Of a DNA stretch of 64,000 bases, positions 33,423-42,216 are shown piece by piece. The notes beneath the pieces were generated by a model that searched no databases, had not been told where the DNA came from, and saw only the letters and a program-made list of their open reading frames with translations. This DNA is from an uncultured Collinsella sp. (GTDB lineage Bacteria; Actinomycetota; Coriobacteriia; Coriobacteriales; Coriobacteriaceae): positions 1-64,000 of the forward strand of contig CABUDZ010000001.1 in the NCBI GenBank assembly GCA_902490445.1, written 5' to 3'. Numbering within the stretch: position 1 is the first letter of the stretch; every line of letters starts with the position of its first letter. The translations under genes and the position numbers were made by a program.

Positions 33423-34476
33423 CGCTTTCCTTGACCGTCAGCGAGACCAGGCGGAATGCGATAGTGAGCACCGCCACGCCAATCACGCCCGAAAGAATAT
33501 ACATCGCGGCCTGGCCGGCAAAGCCAAGGCCCTGCTCCTCGGAATAGGCCTGCAGATAATCGCCCGTGGGCAGGGCATCGGCAAAGGTCGGGGTATCGAG
33601 ACCGACCGAAGCCTGCAGACTGTCGTCACCAGCCTCCTGAACGGCGGTCGCGGCGCCCTCGGCGTCCCACTCACCCCAGGCGTCACCGGTGGCAAGCAAG
33701 CCGAGCGGCGTAGCCACGACAAGCACGGCGACCAGAATGAGCGTGGGGATCAGGGAAGTCTTCTTGGCGGTACCATCGGCGGCAAGCTGGCCTTCGGCGG
33801 CCTCGGGGCCGACGATAATGCCCGGCGCCGTCTTCTTGATAAAGCCGTAGATCGCGGCCGTCGCCACGCCCTCGACCACACCGGCAACCAGCATATGCGG
33901 GACCAACATGGCAGGAATAGCCACGGACAGCGGGAAGGGGCAGTACAGCGGGGCGCCCGAAGCGTTGGTGAAGAGCATCGGCTGAATACCGAACTCGACC
34001 GCCGCGCACAGAGCCGCCAGACACAGGCCGACCCAACCGCTCACGATGGCAGAAACCGAGGTGCCCCAGCTCTTGTCGTGCAGACGGCCGTTGAGCGCAC
34101 GGAACACGATAGCAGCGGTAAACGGCAGCACAAAGGCCATGTTAAAGCAGTTGGCGCCAAAGGACAGAACGCCGCCGTCACCAAACAGCAGTGCCTGCAG
34201 CGCCAGTGCGACCGAGACCGCGATGGCAGCGGCCTCGGGACCCAGCAGCAGTGCGATGAGCGCGCCGCCAACGGCATGGCCAGTGGTACCGCCGGGCAGC
34301 GGCACGTTGAACATCATGAGCAAGAAGGAGAATGCGGCGCAGATGCCCAGGAACGCCATATGCTCGCGATCGAGCGTGGCGCGCACCTTTTTGATGCAGT
34401 GAACCCATACGGGCACCATCGCCACCGCCATAACGGCATCGGTCTGCGGGGACAGATAATTATCGGGAATATGCAT
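33394..34476 (-). CDS. cbiM: Cobalt/nickel transporter substrate component CbiM fused to CbiN/PDGLE-like domain
   Basis: 360 aa. The start at ATG 34476 gives an N-terminal Met-His (MHIPDNYLSPQTD), the metal-binding terminus required in CbiM/NikM; GAGAGGA precedes it. Six hydrophobic segments follow, including NVPLPGGTTGHAVGG (about 60-75), typical of the family. After a linker, residues ~240-355 add two further helices around an acidic extracellular loop, like CbiN or the PDGLE domain of NikN. Whether Co2+ (for B12) or Ni2+ is the substrate cannot be told from sequence. Confidence 0.9.
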   Translation of the reverse strand: MHIPDNYLSPQTDAVMAVAMVPVWVHCIKKVRATLDREHMAFLGICAAFSFLLMMFNVPLPGGTTGHAVGGALIALLLGPEAAAIAVSVALALQALLFGDGGVLSFGANCFNMAFVLPFTAAIVFRALNGRLHDKSWGTSVSAIVSGWVGLCLAALCAAVEFGIQPMLFTNASGAPLYCPFPLSVAIPAMLVPHMLVAGVVEGVATAAIYGFIKKTAPGIIVGPEAAEGQLAADGTAKKTSLIPTLILVAVLVVATPLGLLATGDAWGEWDAEGAATAVQEAGDDSLQASVGLDTPTFADALPTGDYLQAYSEEQGLGFAGQAAMYILSGVIGVAVLTIAFRLVSLTVKESGAHGNSRAA

Positions 34477-34500
34477 GAGTCCTCTCAATCAGAACGTTGT

Positions 34501-34566
34501 GTGTTACGTTTCCAACAATCCGTAACACCGACTCTGCATACTAACAAAAAGGCGCACCGCCCACAA
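34501..34566 (-). promoter_or_regulatory. cbiMQO promoter with overlapping inverted-repeat operator
   Basis: Minus strand -35 TTGTGG (34561-34566), 17-nt spacer, -10 TAGTAT (34538-34543). A perfect 8-12-8 inverted repeat GTGTTACG-N12-CGTAACAC (34501-34528) begins 9 nt past the -10, at the transcription start. This placement suits a metal-responsive repressor. No cobalamin riboswitch features were found in the leader. Confidence 0.6.
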
Positions 34567-34695
34567 CGCAGCACGCCCTTGCAATACGTACGTTATTAAC
34601 CCAGGTCCACGCACCGCCCAATAAAGGGCCCATGCACTCCCAACTTTCCGGTCACCCGGAAGAAGGTGCAGTCCGCTCGCAACAAGGTTAACGCA

Positions 34696-34790
34696 GGAAC
34701 CCGCCCCCGAGAGGGGTTTTCTAAGGCAACATCCCGCAGCCGCGAAGCGGCGAGAACGTTGCCGTGAAAACCCCGCAGGGGGCGGGTTCC
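34696..34790. repeat. 95-bp palindrome directly after pheT stop codon
   Basis: Nested perfect arms: GGAACCCGCCCCC (34696-34708 with 34778-34790), GGGGTTTTC (34713-34721 with 34766-34774), and GGCAAC (34725-34730 with 34758-34763), around the core ATCCCGCAGCCGCGAAGCGG. The core matches that at 25971-25990 while the arms are unrelated. It begins 12 nt beyond the pheT stop codon. Confidence 0.85.
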
Positions 34791-34802
34791 GAACAGCAAA
34801 GA

Positions 34803-37256
34803 TTACGAGCGGACTTCGCCGTTTACGCCCTTGCACACCTTGGTGACGATCTTCTGGTGCGCCTTCTCGACCTCTTCGCTGGTAAGCGTGTGGTCGTCCG
34901 AGCGATACGTGAGCGCAAAGGCCATGGACTTCTTGCCCTTGCCGATACGAACCGGATCGCGGTAGACATCGAACAGGCGCACGCCCTCGAGCAGCTTGCC
35001 GCCGGCGCTGGTAATACGGCGCTCAAGATCCTCGCAGGTCACGGAGTTATCGACCACGATAGCAAGGTCGTGCTCAACGGCCGGGTACTGCGAGAACTCG
35101 CGGTAGTTCTCCTGGTTGCGGGCGCCCTTGATGAGCTTGTCCAGATCGAGCTCAAAGGCAACGACGACCTCATCGATGCCCATCGCCTCGCGCGCCTCGG
35201 GGTGAATCTCGCCGACCCAGCCCAGCACGGTGCCGCCGGACAGAACCTCGGCCGCACGACCCGGCTGCAAAAAGGCATAGCCCTCGCCCTCGACGGGACG
35301 GAAGCGAACCTTCTCGATGCGCAGCTGGGCGAGCAGCTCCTCGACGATACCCTTGCCAAAGAAGAAACGCAGTTTACGGTACTTCATGTTCCAGGACTGC
35401 TCGCTCCACTGGCCCGAGAGCACACCCGCGACGGACTTGGTCTCCTTGGGCAGGCTGGCATTCTCGCGACCATGGAACAGGCTGCCGACCTCGTACAGGT
35501 GCACGTTGGGCGTGCCGTGGGCCTCGTTATAGGCAACGGACTGCAGTAGGCCCGGCAACAGCGAGCGGCGCATCTCGGTCTGCTCGGCCACCAGCGGGTT
35601 CATGAGCACCACGGGGCAGCCGCGGCCCTCGGTGGACATGCCGATCTTCTCCAGGTCGCCCGGGGCGGCAAAGCCAAAGGTCGTGGTCTCGTTAAGACCG
35701 CAGGCGCGCAGGATCTCGCCGACCTTGCGGGTGAGCTTTTGCTCGCGGGTCAGGCCGCCGATGTGGTTCTTGGCAGCCGGGATTGTCGCCGTCACGCGGC
35801 CCATGCCCCATAGGCGCAGGACCTCCTCGATCAGGTCAATCTCGCGCGGCAGGTCTGGGCGGAAGCTCGGCGGGGTAACCATAAAGTCCTCACCGTCGCG
35901 TTCGACGGTGCAGCCCAGACGGGTGAGCGAACGCTCGATAAAGTCGGGCTCGATATCGGCACCGCAGATGGCGTGCACGCGGGCCAGGCGCAGCTTAATG
36001 CTGTCGATGGTCTTGGGCGCGGGGAAAACGTCGACATAACCGGGAGCAACCTCGCCGCCGGCAATCTCCTCGATGAGCGCGCAGGTAACGTTGGCGACAT
36101 CCACGCAGCCGGTCTCGTCGACCTGGCGCTCAAAGCGGATGGAGGCGTCGGAGATCAGCGATAGGTCACGGCTGGTGTGCGAGGTGCGGCCGGCGTTGAA
36201 GCAGGCGCTCTCGACCATCACGTCAACGGTATCGTCCTCGATCTCGGAATCCATGCCGCCCATGACACCGGCCAGCGCCACGGGACGCTCGCCGTCGGTG
36301 ATGAGGCCCATGCCGGCGTCGAGCACGCGCTCCTCGCCGTCGAGCGTCGTGAACTTCTCGTCCTGCTGGGCGGCGCGAACCACCACACGACGGTGACCAT
36401 CGCGCGCGGCAAAGGTGTCCAGGCCAAAGGCGTGCAGCGGCTGACCGGTGAGCATCATCACATAGTTGGTGATGTCGACGATGTTGTTGTGCGGGCGCAC
36501 GCCCAGGGCGTTAAGGCGCTTGACCATCCAGTCGGGCGACGGGCCGACCTTGACGTTGCGCACGATGCGGGCAACGTAGCGGTCGCACAGGCCCTCGTCG
36601 GCAATCTCGACGGAAAGCTCGTCGTCGGTCGCGCGGCCGGTCTCGGCCTTGATGGCGGGCAGCTCTACGTGAAAATCGCGGTCGAAGATGGCGCCGGTCT
36701 CGCGGGCCATACCGATCATAGACAGGCAGTCGGGGCGGTTGGGCGTGATCTCGCAGTCGAGCACGGTATCGCTCGAGCCCACATACTCGGCAAACGGCAT
36801 GCCGCAGGGCGTATCCTCGGGCAGGATCATAATGCCGGAGTGGTCGCCGCCCAGACCGAGCTCGCGCGCGGAGCAGTTCATGCCCATGGACACGACGCCG
36901 CGAAGCTTGCTCTTCTTGATCTTGATGTCGCCGGGCAGCTCGGCACCGATCATGGCCGTGACGATGTGGTCGCCGGCCTCAAAGTTCTGCGCGCCGCAGA
37001 CAATCTGCAGCGGAGCGGGGTTGCCGTCGGCGTCGAGGTTCTTGTCGCCCACATCGACCGAGCACACATACATGTGGTCGCTATCGGGGTGCGGGGTCTT
37101 GGTGAGCACCTTGGCGGTCACCACGTGGTCGAAGGACTCGCCCACGGTGTCGATCGCCTCGACCTCGGTTCCGGTACGGATATATTCGTCCGAAAGGGTC
37201 TTAGGATCCTCCGGAATATCGATCATGGTCTTGAGCCAGTCGTAAGAAACACGCAT
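34803..37256 (-). CDS. pheT: Phenylalanyl-tRNA synthetase beta subunit
   Basis: 817 aa, full length. Domains in order: N-terminal B1 tRNA-binding OB fold (VVTAKVLTKTPHPDSDHMYV, about 45-150), editing B3/B4 region with CEITPNRPDCLSMIGMARE (about 165), B5 DNA-binding-like domain, catalytic-like core (B6/B7), and the C-terminal ferredoxin-fold anticodon-binding B8 domain (YPAVEHDLAIVVDNSV onward). It pairs with PheS as an alpha2-beta2 enzyme. AAAGGAG precedes the ATG. Co-transcribed from the pheS T-box leader, with a palindromic element between the two genes. Confidence 0.97.
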   Translation of the reverse strand: MRVSYDWLKTMIDIPEDPKTLSDEYIRTGTEVEAIDTVGESFDHVVTAKVLTKTPHPDSDHMYVCSVDVGDKNLDADGNPAPLQIVCGAQNFEAGDHIVTAMIGAELPGDIKIKKSKLRGVVSMGMNCSARELGLGGDHSGIMILPEDTPCGMPFAEYVGSSDTVLDCEITPNRPDCLSMIGMARETGAIFDRDFHVELPAIKAETGRATDDELSVEIADEGLCDRYVARIVRNVKVGPSPDWMVKRLNALGVRPHNNIVDITNYVMMLTGQPLHAFGLDTFAARDGHRRVVVRAAQQDEKFTTLDGEERVLDAGMGLITDGERPVALAGVMGGMDSEIEDDTVDVMVESACFNAGRTSHTSRDLSLISDASIRFERQVDETGCVDVANVTCALIEEIAGGEVAPGYVDVFPAPKTIDSIKLRLARVHAICGADIEPDFIERSLTRLGCTVERDGEDFMVTPPSFRPDLPREIDLIEEVLRLWGMGRVTATIPAAKNHIGGLTREQKLTRKVGEILRACGLNETTTFGFAAPGDLEKIGMSTEGRGCPVVLMNPLVAEQTEMRRSLLPGLLQSVAYNEAHGTPNVHLYEVGSLFHGRENASLPKETKSVAGVLSGQWSEQSWNMKYRKLRFFFGKGIVEELLAQLRIEKVRFRPVEGEGYAFLQPGRAAEVLSGGTVLGWVGEIHPEAREAMGIDEVVVAFELDLDKLIKGARNQENYREFSQYPAVEHDLAIVVDNSVTCEDLERRITSAGGKLLEGVRLFDVYRDPVRIGKGKKSMAFALTYRSDDHTLTSEEVEKAHQKIVTKVCKGVNGEVRS

Positions 37257-37339
37257 CTAGCTCTCCTTTCATACTGAAAGCCTGCGAAGAGATGCAGGTG
37301 GAAACTTCAACTTTGTGAACATTCCTTACAAAGCGAGGG

Positions 37340-37432
37340 TTGTCCAAGTGCGGCAGATCGGCCCGAAAGAGGAGTGCCGCGTACTTTGGTACGCAAGCGA
37401 CGAATGAGCGCCGAGGTGCCGTGCTTGGGCAA
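37340..37432. repeat. 93-bp palindromic element between pheS and pheT
   Basis: A 16-bp stem (37340-37355 with 37417-37432, all pairs matched or wobble when read on the plus strand) encloses a hairpin GCGTAC-TTTG-GTACGC (37380-37395) and an unpaired stretch CGACGAATGAGCGCCGAG. It begins 8 nt past the pheS stop codon as transcribed. No T run, so not a normal terminator; it could adjust the PheS:PheT ratio or mRNA stability. Confidence 0.75.
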
Positions 37433-37440
37433 GCCGCAGC

Positions 37441-38517
37441 CTAGAACTGATTCAAGAAGCGCATATCGCCTGTCATGAGCGTTCTGAGGTCGGGCAGGTC
37501 GTAGCGCAGGGCCGCGACGCGCTCGGCGCCAATGCCAAAGGCGAAGCCGGTGTACTTCTCGGGGTCGATGCCGCAGTTGATCAGGACGTTGGGGTCGACC
37601 ATGCCGCAGCCCAGGATCTCGATCCAGCCGCTGTGCTTGCAGAAGTTGCAGCCCTTGCCGCCGCACACGTGGCAGCTCACGTCCACCTCGCAGCTGGGCT
37701 CGGTGAAGGGGAAGAAGTGTGGGCGATAGCGCGTCTTGCGGTCCTCGCCAAACATGCACTTAACAAAGTGGTCGAGCGTGCCCTTAAGGTCGCCAAAGGT
37801 AATGCCCTCGTCGACGACCAGGCCCTCGATCTGGTTGAACTGCGGCAGGTGACAGGCATCGGCCGTGTCGGGACGGTAGACGGTGCCCGGGCAGATCATG
37901 TAGATGGGCGGCTTCTGCGACTCCATAGTGTGGATCTGCACGCCCGAGGTCTGGGTGCGCAGCAGCACGTCGGACTCGCCGTGGGCGTGGGCCTCGGGGT
38001 GCGCGACGCTGCCGGGGTTATTGTCGACCACGTAGAAGGTATCGCGGGCCGAGCGGCTCGGGTGATCCATGGGGGCGTTGAGCGCGGTGAAGTTGTAGTA
38101 GGAGGTGTCGACCATGGGACCGGACTCGACGGTGTAGCCGATGCCGCAGAAGATGTCCTCGGCCTCCTCGATGATCTGCTTGATCAGGTGCTGGTGGCCG
38201 ATCTGCGGACGGATGCCCGGCAGCGTGATGTCGACGGCGTCGTGCTCGAGTGCGCGCTTGAGGGCGGCGGCCTTCATCTCGGTGTTGCGCTCGTCGAGCA
38301 TGCCCTCGATCAGCTGGCGCATCTCGTTGGCGCGCTTGCCCATCACGGGACGATCCTCGGGGGCGAGTTTGCCCATCATGCGCATCAGGCCGGTGATGCG
38401 GCCCTTGCGGCCGAGCAGCTCAACGCGCGCAGCCTCGAGCTTGGCTGCGTCGTCGGCGCCTGCGACGAGCTCCTTGGCCTCTTCCTCGAGTTTGACCAGA
38501 TCATCAATCAGACTCAT
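37441..38517 (-). CDS. pheS: Phenylalanyl-tRNA synthetase alpha subunit
   Basis: 358-aa catalytic subunit (class II) that activates phenylalanine. N-terminal coiled coil (about 1-85), then HPEAHAHGESDVLLRTQTSG-type motif 1 region with LRTQTSGVQIHTME, the motif 2 region (PGTVYRPDTADACHLPQFNQ), and motif 3 (GFAFGIGAERVAALRY) near the end. An unusual cysteine-rich stretch is present (SCHVCGGKGCNFCKHSGW), which looks able to bind zinc and is seen in many bacterial PheS proteins. ATG at 38517 has AAAGGGAAGAC. Confidence 0.96.
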   Translation of the reverse strand: MSLIDDLVKLEEEAKELVAGADDAAKLEAARVELLGRKGRITGLMRMMGKLAPEDRPVMGKRANEMRQLIEGMLDERNTEMKAAALKRALEHDAVDITLPGIRPQIGHQHLIKQIIEEAEDIFCGIGYTVESGPMVDTSYYNFTALNAPMDHPSRSARDTFYVVDNNPGSVAHPEAHAHGESDVLLRTQTSGVQIHTMESQKPPIYMICPGTVYRPDTADACHLPQFNQIEGLVVDEGITFGDLKGTLDHFVKCMFGEDRKTRYRPHFFPFTEPSCEVDVSCHVCGGKGCNFCKHSGWIEILGCGMVDPNVLINCGIDPEKYTGFAFGIGAERVAALRYDLPDLRTLMTGDMRFLNQF

Positions 38518-38594
38518 GTCTTCCCTTTCGTCTCTCGCGCTCTCCGTTTGCCGAGGCGGCTGCCGCCGTCTGACGTTGCGAAAACGCGGCCCGG

Positions 38595-38895
38595 TTCGGT
38601 AATAAAAAACCGTCCTCGGGCATGTGCATTGCCCAAGGACGGTTGAATTCCGCGGTACCACCTTGTTTGACCCGGCGGATGTCTGGCCCGCCGTGCCCAC
38701 TCTGCGCCCCTTATCGCGAGGCTCACGGCTTCCCTACTGGGGCTTCGCCGCCGCTGGCCGCGCGCCCGTTGAGGTCGCTGCTCGGGAGTGAACGCTTGGC
38801 CCTTGCCACCGCAGGAAGGCTTGCAGCCCATGACCTTCCCTCTCTTGCCGGCGACGCGGCGGGCAAAACCCTCTCCGTCAACGCATTGGGCTACA
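38595..38895 (-). promoter_or_regulatory. T-box riboswitch controlling pheS-pheT
   Basis: On the minus strand the antiterminator hallmark AAGGTGGTACCGCGG (around 38650-38668) precedes a strong terminator, ACCGTCCTTGGGC-N9-GCCCGAGGACGGT plus T6 (38603-38645). Upstream lies a stem I region (about 38780-38880) with GGGAAGGTC and AAGCCTTCC; the TTC there (complement of 38815-38817) is a candidate Phe specifier codon. The geometry means uncharged tRNA-Phe would relieve termination before pheS. Confidence 0.9.
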
Positions 38896-39021
38896 GGATA
38901 ACACATTCTGCGAGCATATCGCCGCGTTCCGTTTTGTCCGCACTGGGTACAAGGCAGGTAGCTGTGCAAACTGGCCGTGCGCCCATCCATGGCGCTCGGC
39001 TCGCGAGATCAAGGATATGGT

Positions 39022-40596
39022 ATGGGTGAGAAGCACGATAAGAAGGCCAAGCCCGCAGTGGGCAAGACGCCCAAAGGCATGAAGGTCGATAAGGCTGTCA
39101 AAAAATTCCGTAAGCTCGAGGGCAAGCTGTGGACCCGCGAGTACCTGCTCAAGATTGCCGAGTTCGATGGCGCGACGATTGCTCCCGCCAACGGCGCCGC
39201 GGCCCGCGCCGATGCTATGGGCACCCTTGCCGGCGAACATCACAAGCTCCTGACCAGCAAAAAGTCCGTTGAGCTCGTGCGCTCTCTCGCGCGTGAGACA
39301 GTCGCGGGCGAAAAGATCGACGACCCGCAACTGCTCGACGAGATTCGCGTGCTCGGCCGCGACCAGCGCGAGGCAAGCGCCATTCCCACCGAAGAAGCCG
39401 AGGCCTGGACCAGGCTCACCTGCGAGGCCGATGCCGTGTGGCACAAGGCCAAGGCGGCCAATGACTGGGCGAGCTTTGAGCCCTATGTGGACAGAATCGT
39501 CGCCCAACTTAAGCATCAGGCCGAGCTCATGGACCCCAAGCGCGATCCATACGACGTTTGGCTCGACCAGTACGAGCGTGGCCTTTCCGCCAAGAGCTTC
39601 GACGCGTTTTGCGATGAGGTCAAGGCGACGGTCGTGCCGCTCGTGCACGCCATCGGCGAACGCGGTCAGCAACCCGCTGCAGACTTTTTGCACGCCCACG
39701 TGCCCGAGGCCGCTCAGCGCGCCATGAGCTTCGACCTGATGAAACTCGTCGGCCTTAACCTGGACGATACCACGCTCGCCTTTACCGAGCATCCGTTTAG
39801 CGAGGGCTTCTCGGTGGGCGACGCGCGCATCGCCACGCACATCTACGAGGACGACTGTATCTCCAACGTCTACAGCATCATCCACGAGGCCGGTCATACC
39901 ATGTACGAGCTGGGCGTGAGCCCCGCTTACGCGCGCACCTGCCTGGAGGGCGGCACCTCCATGGGCATCCACGAGAGCCAGAGCCGCTTCTTTGAGAACA
40001 CCGTGGGTCGCAGTCGCGCCTTTATGGGACCGCTGCTCGAGGTGCTGCGCCGTCACGCGCCCGAGGTCTACGGCGACGTCGACGAGGACACGCTCTACCG
40101 CGCCGTGAACATCGCGCAGCCGTCGCTAATCCGCACCGAGGCCGACGAGCTCACCTACCCGCTGCATATTATGGTGCGCTACCAGATCGAACGTATGCTG
40201 TTTGCCGGCGAGGCCACGGCCAAGGATATCCCCGCGCTTTGGAATCGTTTTATGGACGAGTATCTGGGCATTCCCGTTCCCGACGACACACACGGCTGCC
40301 TGCAGGATACGCACTGGAGCGGTGGCTCGTTTGGCTACTTCCCCACCTATGCGCTGGGCAGCGCTTACGACGCCATGTTTGTGCCGGCCATGTGCCGCGA
40401 CGGTGTCGACCTCAACGGCGCCTGTGCGAGCGGCGATCTGACATCGGTCCGTGCCTGGCTGGGCGAACACATTTGGCAGTGGGGTCGCGCCAAGGACGCG
40501 CCGGAGCTCATCAAGGGCGCGTGCGGCATGGCGTTCGATGCCCGCTACTACTGCAGCTACCTGCAGGACAAGTTCACCACACTGTACGAGCTGTAA
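39022..40596 (+). CDS. M32 family metallocarboxypeptidase
   Basis: 524 aa. Family M32 (carboxypeptidase Taq) cytoplasmic zinc or cobalt enzyme that removes C-terminal residues with broad specificity. The metal site is HEAGHTMYELG (about 291-301), with the downstream Glu ligand in GIHESQSRFFEN and the M32 signatures DPYDVWLDQYE and HWSGGSFGYFPTYALG. A Lys-rich N-terminal 30 residues precede the family domain. Start ATG at 39022 has AAGGATATGGT upstream, preferred over an ATG at 38977 inside the T-box promoter region. Divergent from pheS and convergent with glmM. Confidence 0.93.
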   Translation: MGEKHDKKAKPAVGKTPKGMKVDKAVKKFRKLEGKLWTREYLLKIAEFDGATIAPANGAAARADAMGTLAGEHHKLLTSKKSVELVRSLARETVAGEKIDDPQLLDEIRVLGRDQREASAIPTEEAEAWTRLTCEADAVWHKAKAANDWASFEPYVDRIVAQLKHQAELMDPKRDPYDVWLDQYERGLSAKSFDAFCDEVKATVVPLVHAIGERGQQPAADFLHAHVPEAAQRAMSFDLMKLVGLNLDDTTLAFTEHPFSEGFSVGDARIATHIYEDDCISNVYSIIHEAGHTMYELGVSPAYARTCLEGGTSMGIHESQSRFFENTVGRSRAFMGPLLEVLRRHAPEVYGDVDEDTLYRAVNIAQPSLIRTEADELTYPLHIMVRYQIERMLFAGEATAKDIPALWNRFMDEYLGIPVPDDTHGCLQDTHWSGGSFGYFPTYALGSAYDAMFVPAMCRDGVDLNGACASGDLTSVRAWLGEHIWQWGRAKDAPELIKGACGMAFDARYYCSYLQDKFTTLYEL

Positions 40597-40697
40597 GGAT
40601 TGACCAGCACGCCATCGCCAACGCCAACTATGTTGACGCCAATGTCTTGGCAACGTCAGCGAAAACGACCCTAAGCGAGCAAGGTGACGTGAAATGA

Positions 40698-40727
40698 AAG
40701 GGCGCTGACCTTCTGGTCGCGCCCTTG
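40698..40727. terminator. Hairpin between convergent M32 peptidase and glmM genes
   Basis: AAGGGCGCTGACC-TTCT-GGTCGCGCCCTT with one bulge. T runs are weak on both sides (ATTTC on the minus strand), so termination strength is uncertain. It lies 100 nt past the peptidase stop. Confidence 0.6.
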
Positions 40728-40774
40728 AAATTGAACGTCAGATTGCCGCTTAGGGGCGTTTGCAGCGTCGAGCA

Positions 40775-40802
40775 GTTACGCGGTTTGGTAAAACCGCGTA
40801 AC
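40775..40802 (-). terminator. Perfect hairpin at the glmM stop codon
   Basis: GTTACGCGGTTT-TGGT-AAACCGCGTAAC overlaps the last base of the glmM TAG codon. A T-run is lacking after the stem, so it may act as an mRNA 3'-end stabiliser instead of a terminator. Confidence 0.55.
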
Positions 40803-42133
40803 TACAGAGCCTCGAGTGCGTTGGCGATGCGCTTCATGGCGGCGTCGGCAGCTGCTTGGTCGGGGGCTTCGGCCAAAACGCGAATCACCGACTCGGTTCC
40901 GCTCTTGCGCACGAGCACACGGCCCTCGCCCGCCAGCGACGCCTCGGCCTCGGCGATGGCGGCCTGCACGCCCATGCTGCCCAGCGCGGCGTCCTTATCC
41001 GTCACGTGCACGGCAACCTGCGCCTGCGGCAGCAACTTGCACGGAGCCGTGAGCTGCGAGAGCGTCTCGCGCTCGGCGCGAATCACTTCCATCACACGCA
41101 GCGAGGTCATAATGCCGTCGCCCGTGCGCTCGATATCGCCAAAGATCGTATGCCCCGTTTGCTCGCCGCCCAGGCTGTAGCCGCCCTCGCGCATCTTGGC
41201 ATACACATGACGGTCACCCACGCCGCTGGTCACGGCACTCAGACCGGCAAGCTCCAACGACTTGACCAGGCCAAAGTTGCTGGCGATCGTCGGCACCACG
41301 GTACCGCCCGAAAGGCGACCGTGCTTGTTCAGGTACACACCGCACACGTACAGGATCTGGTCGCCGTCGACCACACGGCCGCGCTCATCCACGGCCAGGC
41401 AGCGGTCGGCATCGCCGTCATAGGCAAAGCCCACGTCCAGGCCCTGCTCCACCACATGGCGCTGTAGACGCTCCATATGCGTGGAGCCGCAGTCGACGTT
41501 GATGTTAAAGCCATCGGGCGCGGCGTTGATCACACGCACGTCGGCACCCAGCGCGTCGAACACCGGCTTGGCGACCGAGGAAGCCGAGCCGTTGGCGCAG
41601 TCGATGCCAATCTTGACGCCCTGCAGCGAAAAGTTCGCGCTTGCGATGAGCGAGGCAATGTAGCGGTTGCGACCCTGCATGTAGTCCACCGTGGCACCGA
41701 TGTGGTTGCCCGTTGCCAGCGGCACCTCGCTCTTGCCATCGATATAATCCTCGATGAGCTCCAGCACGCCCTCGTCCATCTTAAAGCCGTCGCTGTTGAC
41801 GAGCTTAATGCCGTTATCGCAAAACGGGTTGTGGCTCGCGCTGATCATGATACCGCAATCGAAGCAGCCCTCCACGGTCTGATGCGCCACGCCCGGCGTC
41901 GGGATCACGTGCAGCATGTAGGCGTCCGCGCCGCTCGCGACCAAGCCGCTCACCAGCGCCGCCTCGAACATATAGCTCGAGCGACGCGTGTCCTTGCCCA
42001 CGATAACGCGCGCCTTGGCCCCGCGGTTGGCGCCGTAATACCAGCCCACAAAACGGCCGATCTTATAAGCGTGCTCTACCGTCAGCCCAACGTTGGCCTC
42101 GCCGCGAAAGCCGTCGGTGCCAAAGTACTTCAT
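40802..42133 (-). CDS. glmM: Phosphoglucosamine mutase
   Basis: 443 aa. Interconverts glucosamine-6-phosphate and glucosamine-1-phosphate on the way to UDP-GlcNAc and peptidoglycan. N-terminus KYFGTDGFRGEAN is diagnostic of GlmM. The catalytic serine loop is MISASHNPFCDNGIKL (about 98), the Mg2+ site AYDGDADRCLAVD (about 238), the sugar-binding loop GGEQTGHTIF (about 325), and the phosphate-binding RKSGTESVIRV (about 405). Activated by serine phosphorylation. AAGGAGAGCGC precedes the ATG. Confidence 0.96.
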   Translation of the reverse strand: MKYFGTDGFRGEANVGLTVEHAYKIGRFVGWYYGANRGAKARVIVGKDTRRSSYMFEAALVSGLVASGADAYMLHVIPTPGVAHQTVEGCFDCGIMISASHNPFCDNGIKLVNSDGFKMDEGVLELIEDYIDGKSEVPLATGNHIGATVDYMQGRNRYIASLIASANFSLQGVKIGIDCANGSASSVAKPVFDALGADVRVINAAPDGFNINVDCGSTHMERLQRHVVEQGLDVGFAYDGDADRCLAVDERGRVVDGDQILYVCGVYLNKHGRLSGGTVVPTIASNFGLVKSLELAGLSAVTSGVGDRHVYAKMREGGYSLGGEQTGHTIFGDIERTGDGIMTSLRVMEVIRAERETLSQLTAPCKLLPQAQVAVHVTDKDAALGSMGVQAAIAEAEASLAGEGRVLVRKSGTESVIRVLAEAPDQAAADAAMKRIANALEAL

Positions 42134-42145
42134 GCGCTCTCCTTA

Positions 42146-42183
42146 CAAAATAGGGGCGAACAGATTGCCTGTCCGCCCCAAAA
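42146..42183 (-). terminator. Intrinsic terminator of DUF4012 gene
   Basis: Minus strand GGGGCGGACAG-GCAAT-CTGTTCGCCCC followed by TATTTTG. It lies between the DUF4012 gene and glmM. Confidence 0.8.
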
Positions 42184-42216
42184 TGGTACTCGATTATCTG
42201 CGCTACCAGAAAAACC

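Noticed and set aside
32698..34599. 633-aa plus-strand open frame across cbiQ-cbiM
   Set aside because: Arg/His-rich shadow spanning two well-supported minus-strand membrane-protein genes.
34489..34700. Cobalamin or NiCo riboswitch upstream of cbiM
   Set aside because: No B12-box-like or NiCo multi-helix pattern was found; a simple inverted repeat at the promoter is the better-supported control element.
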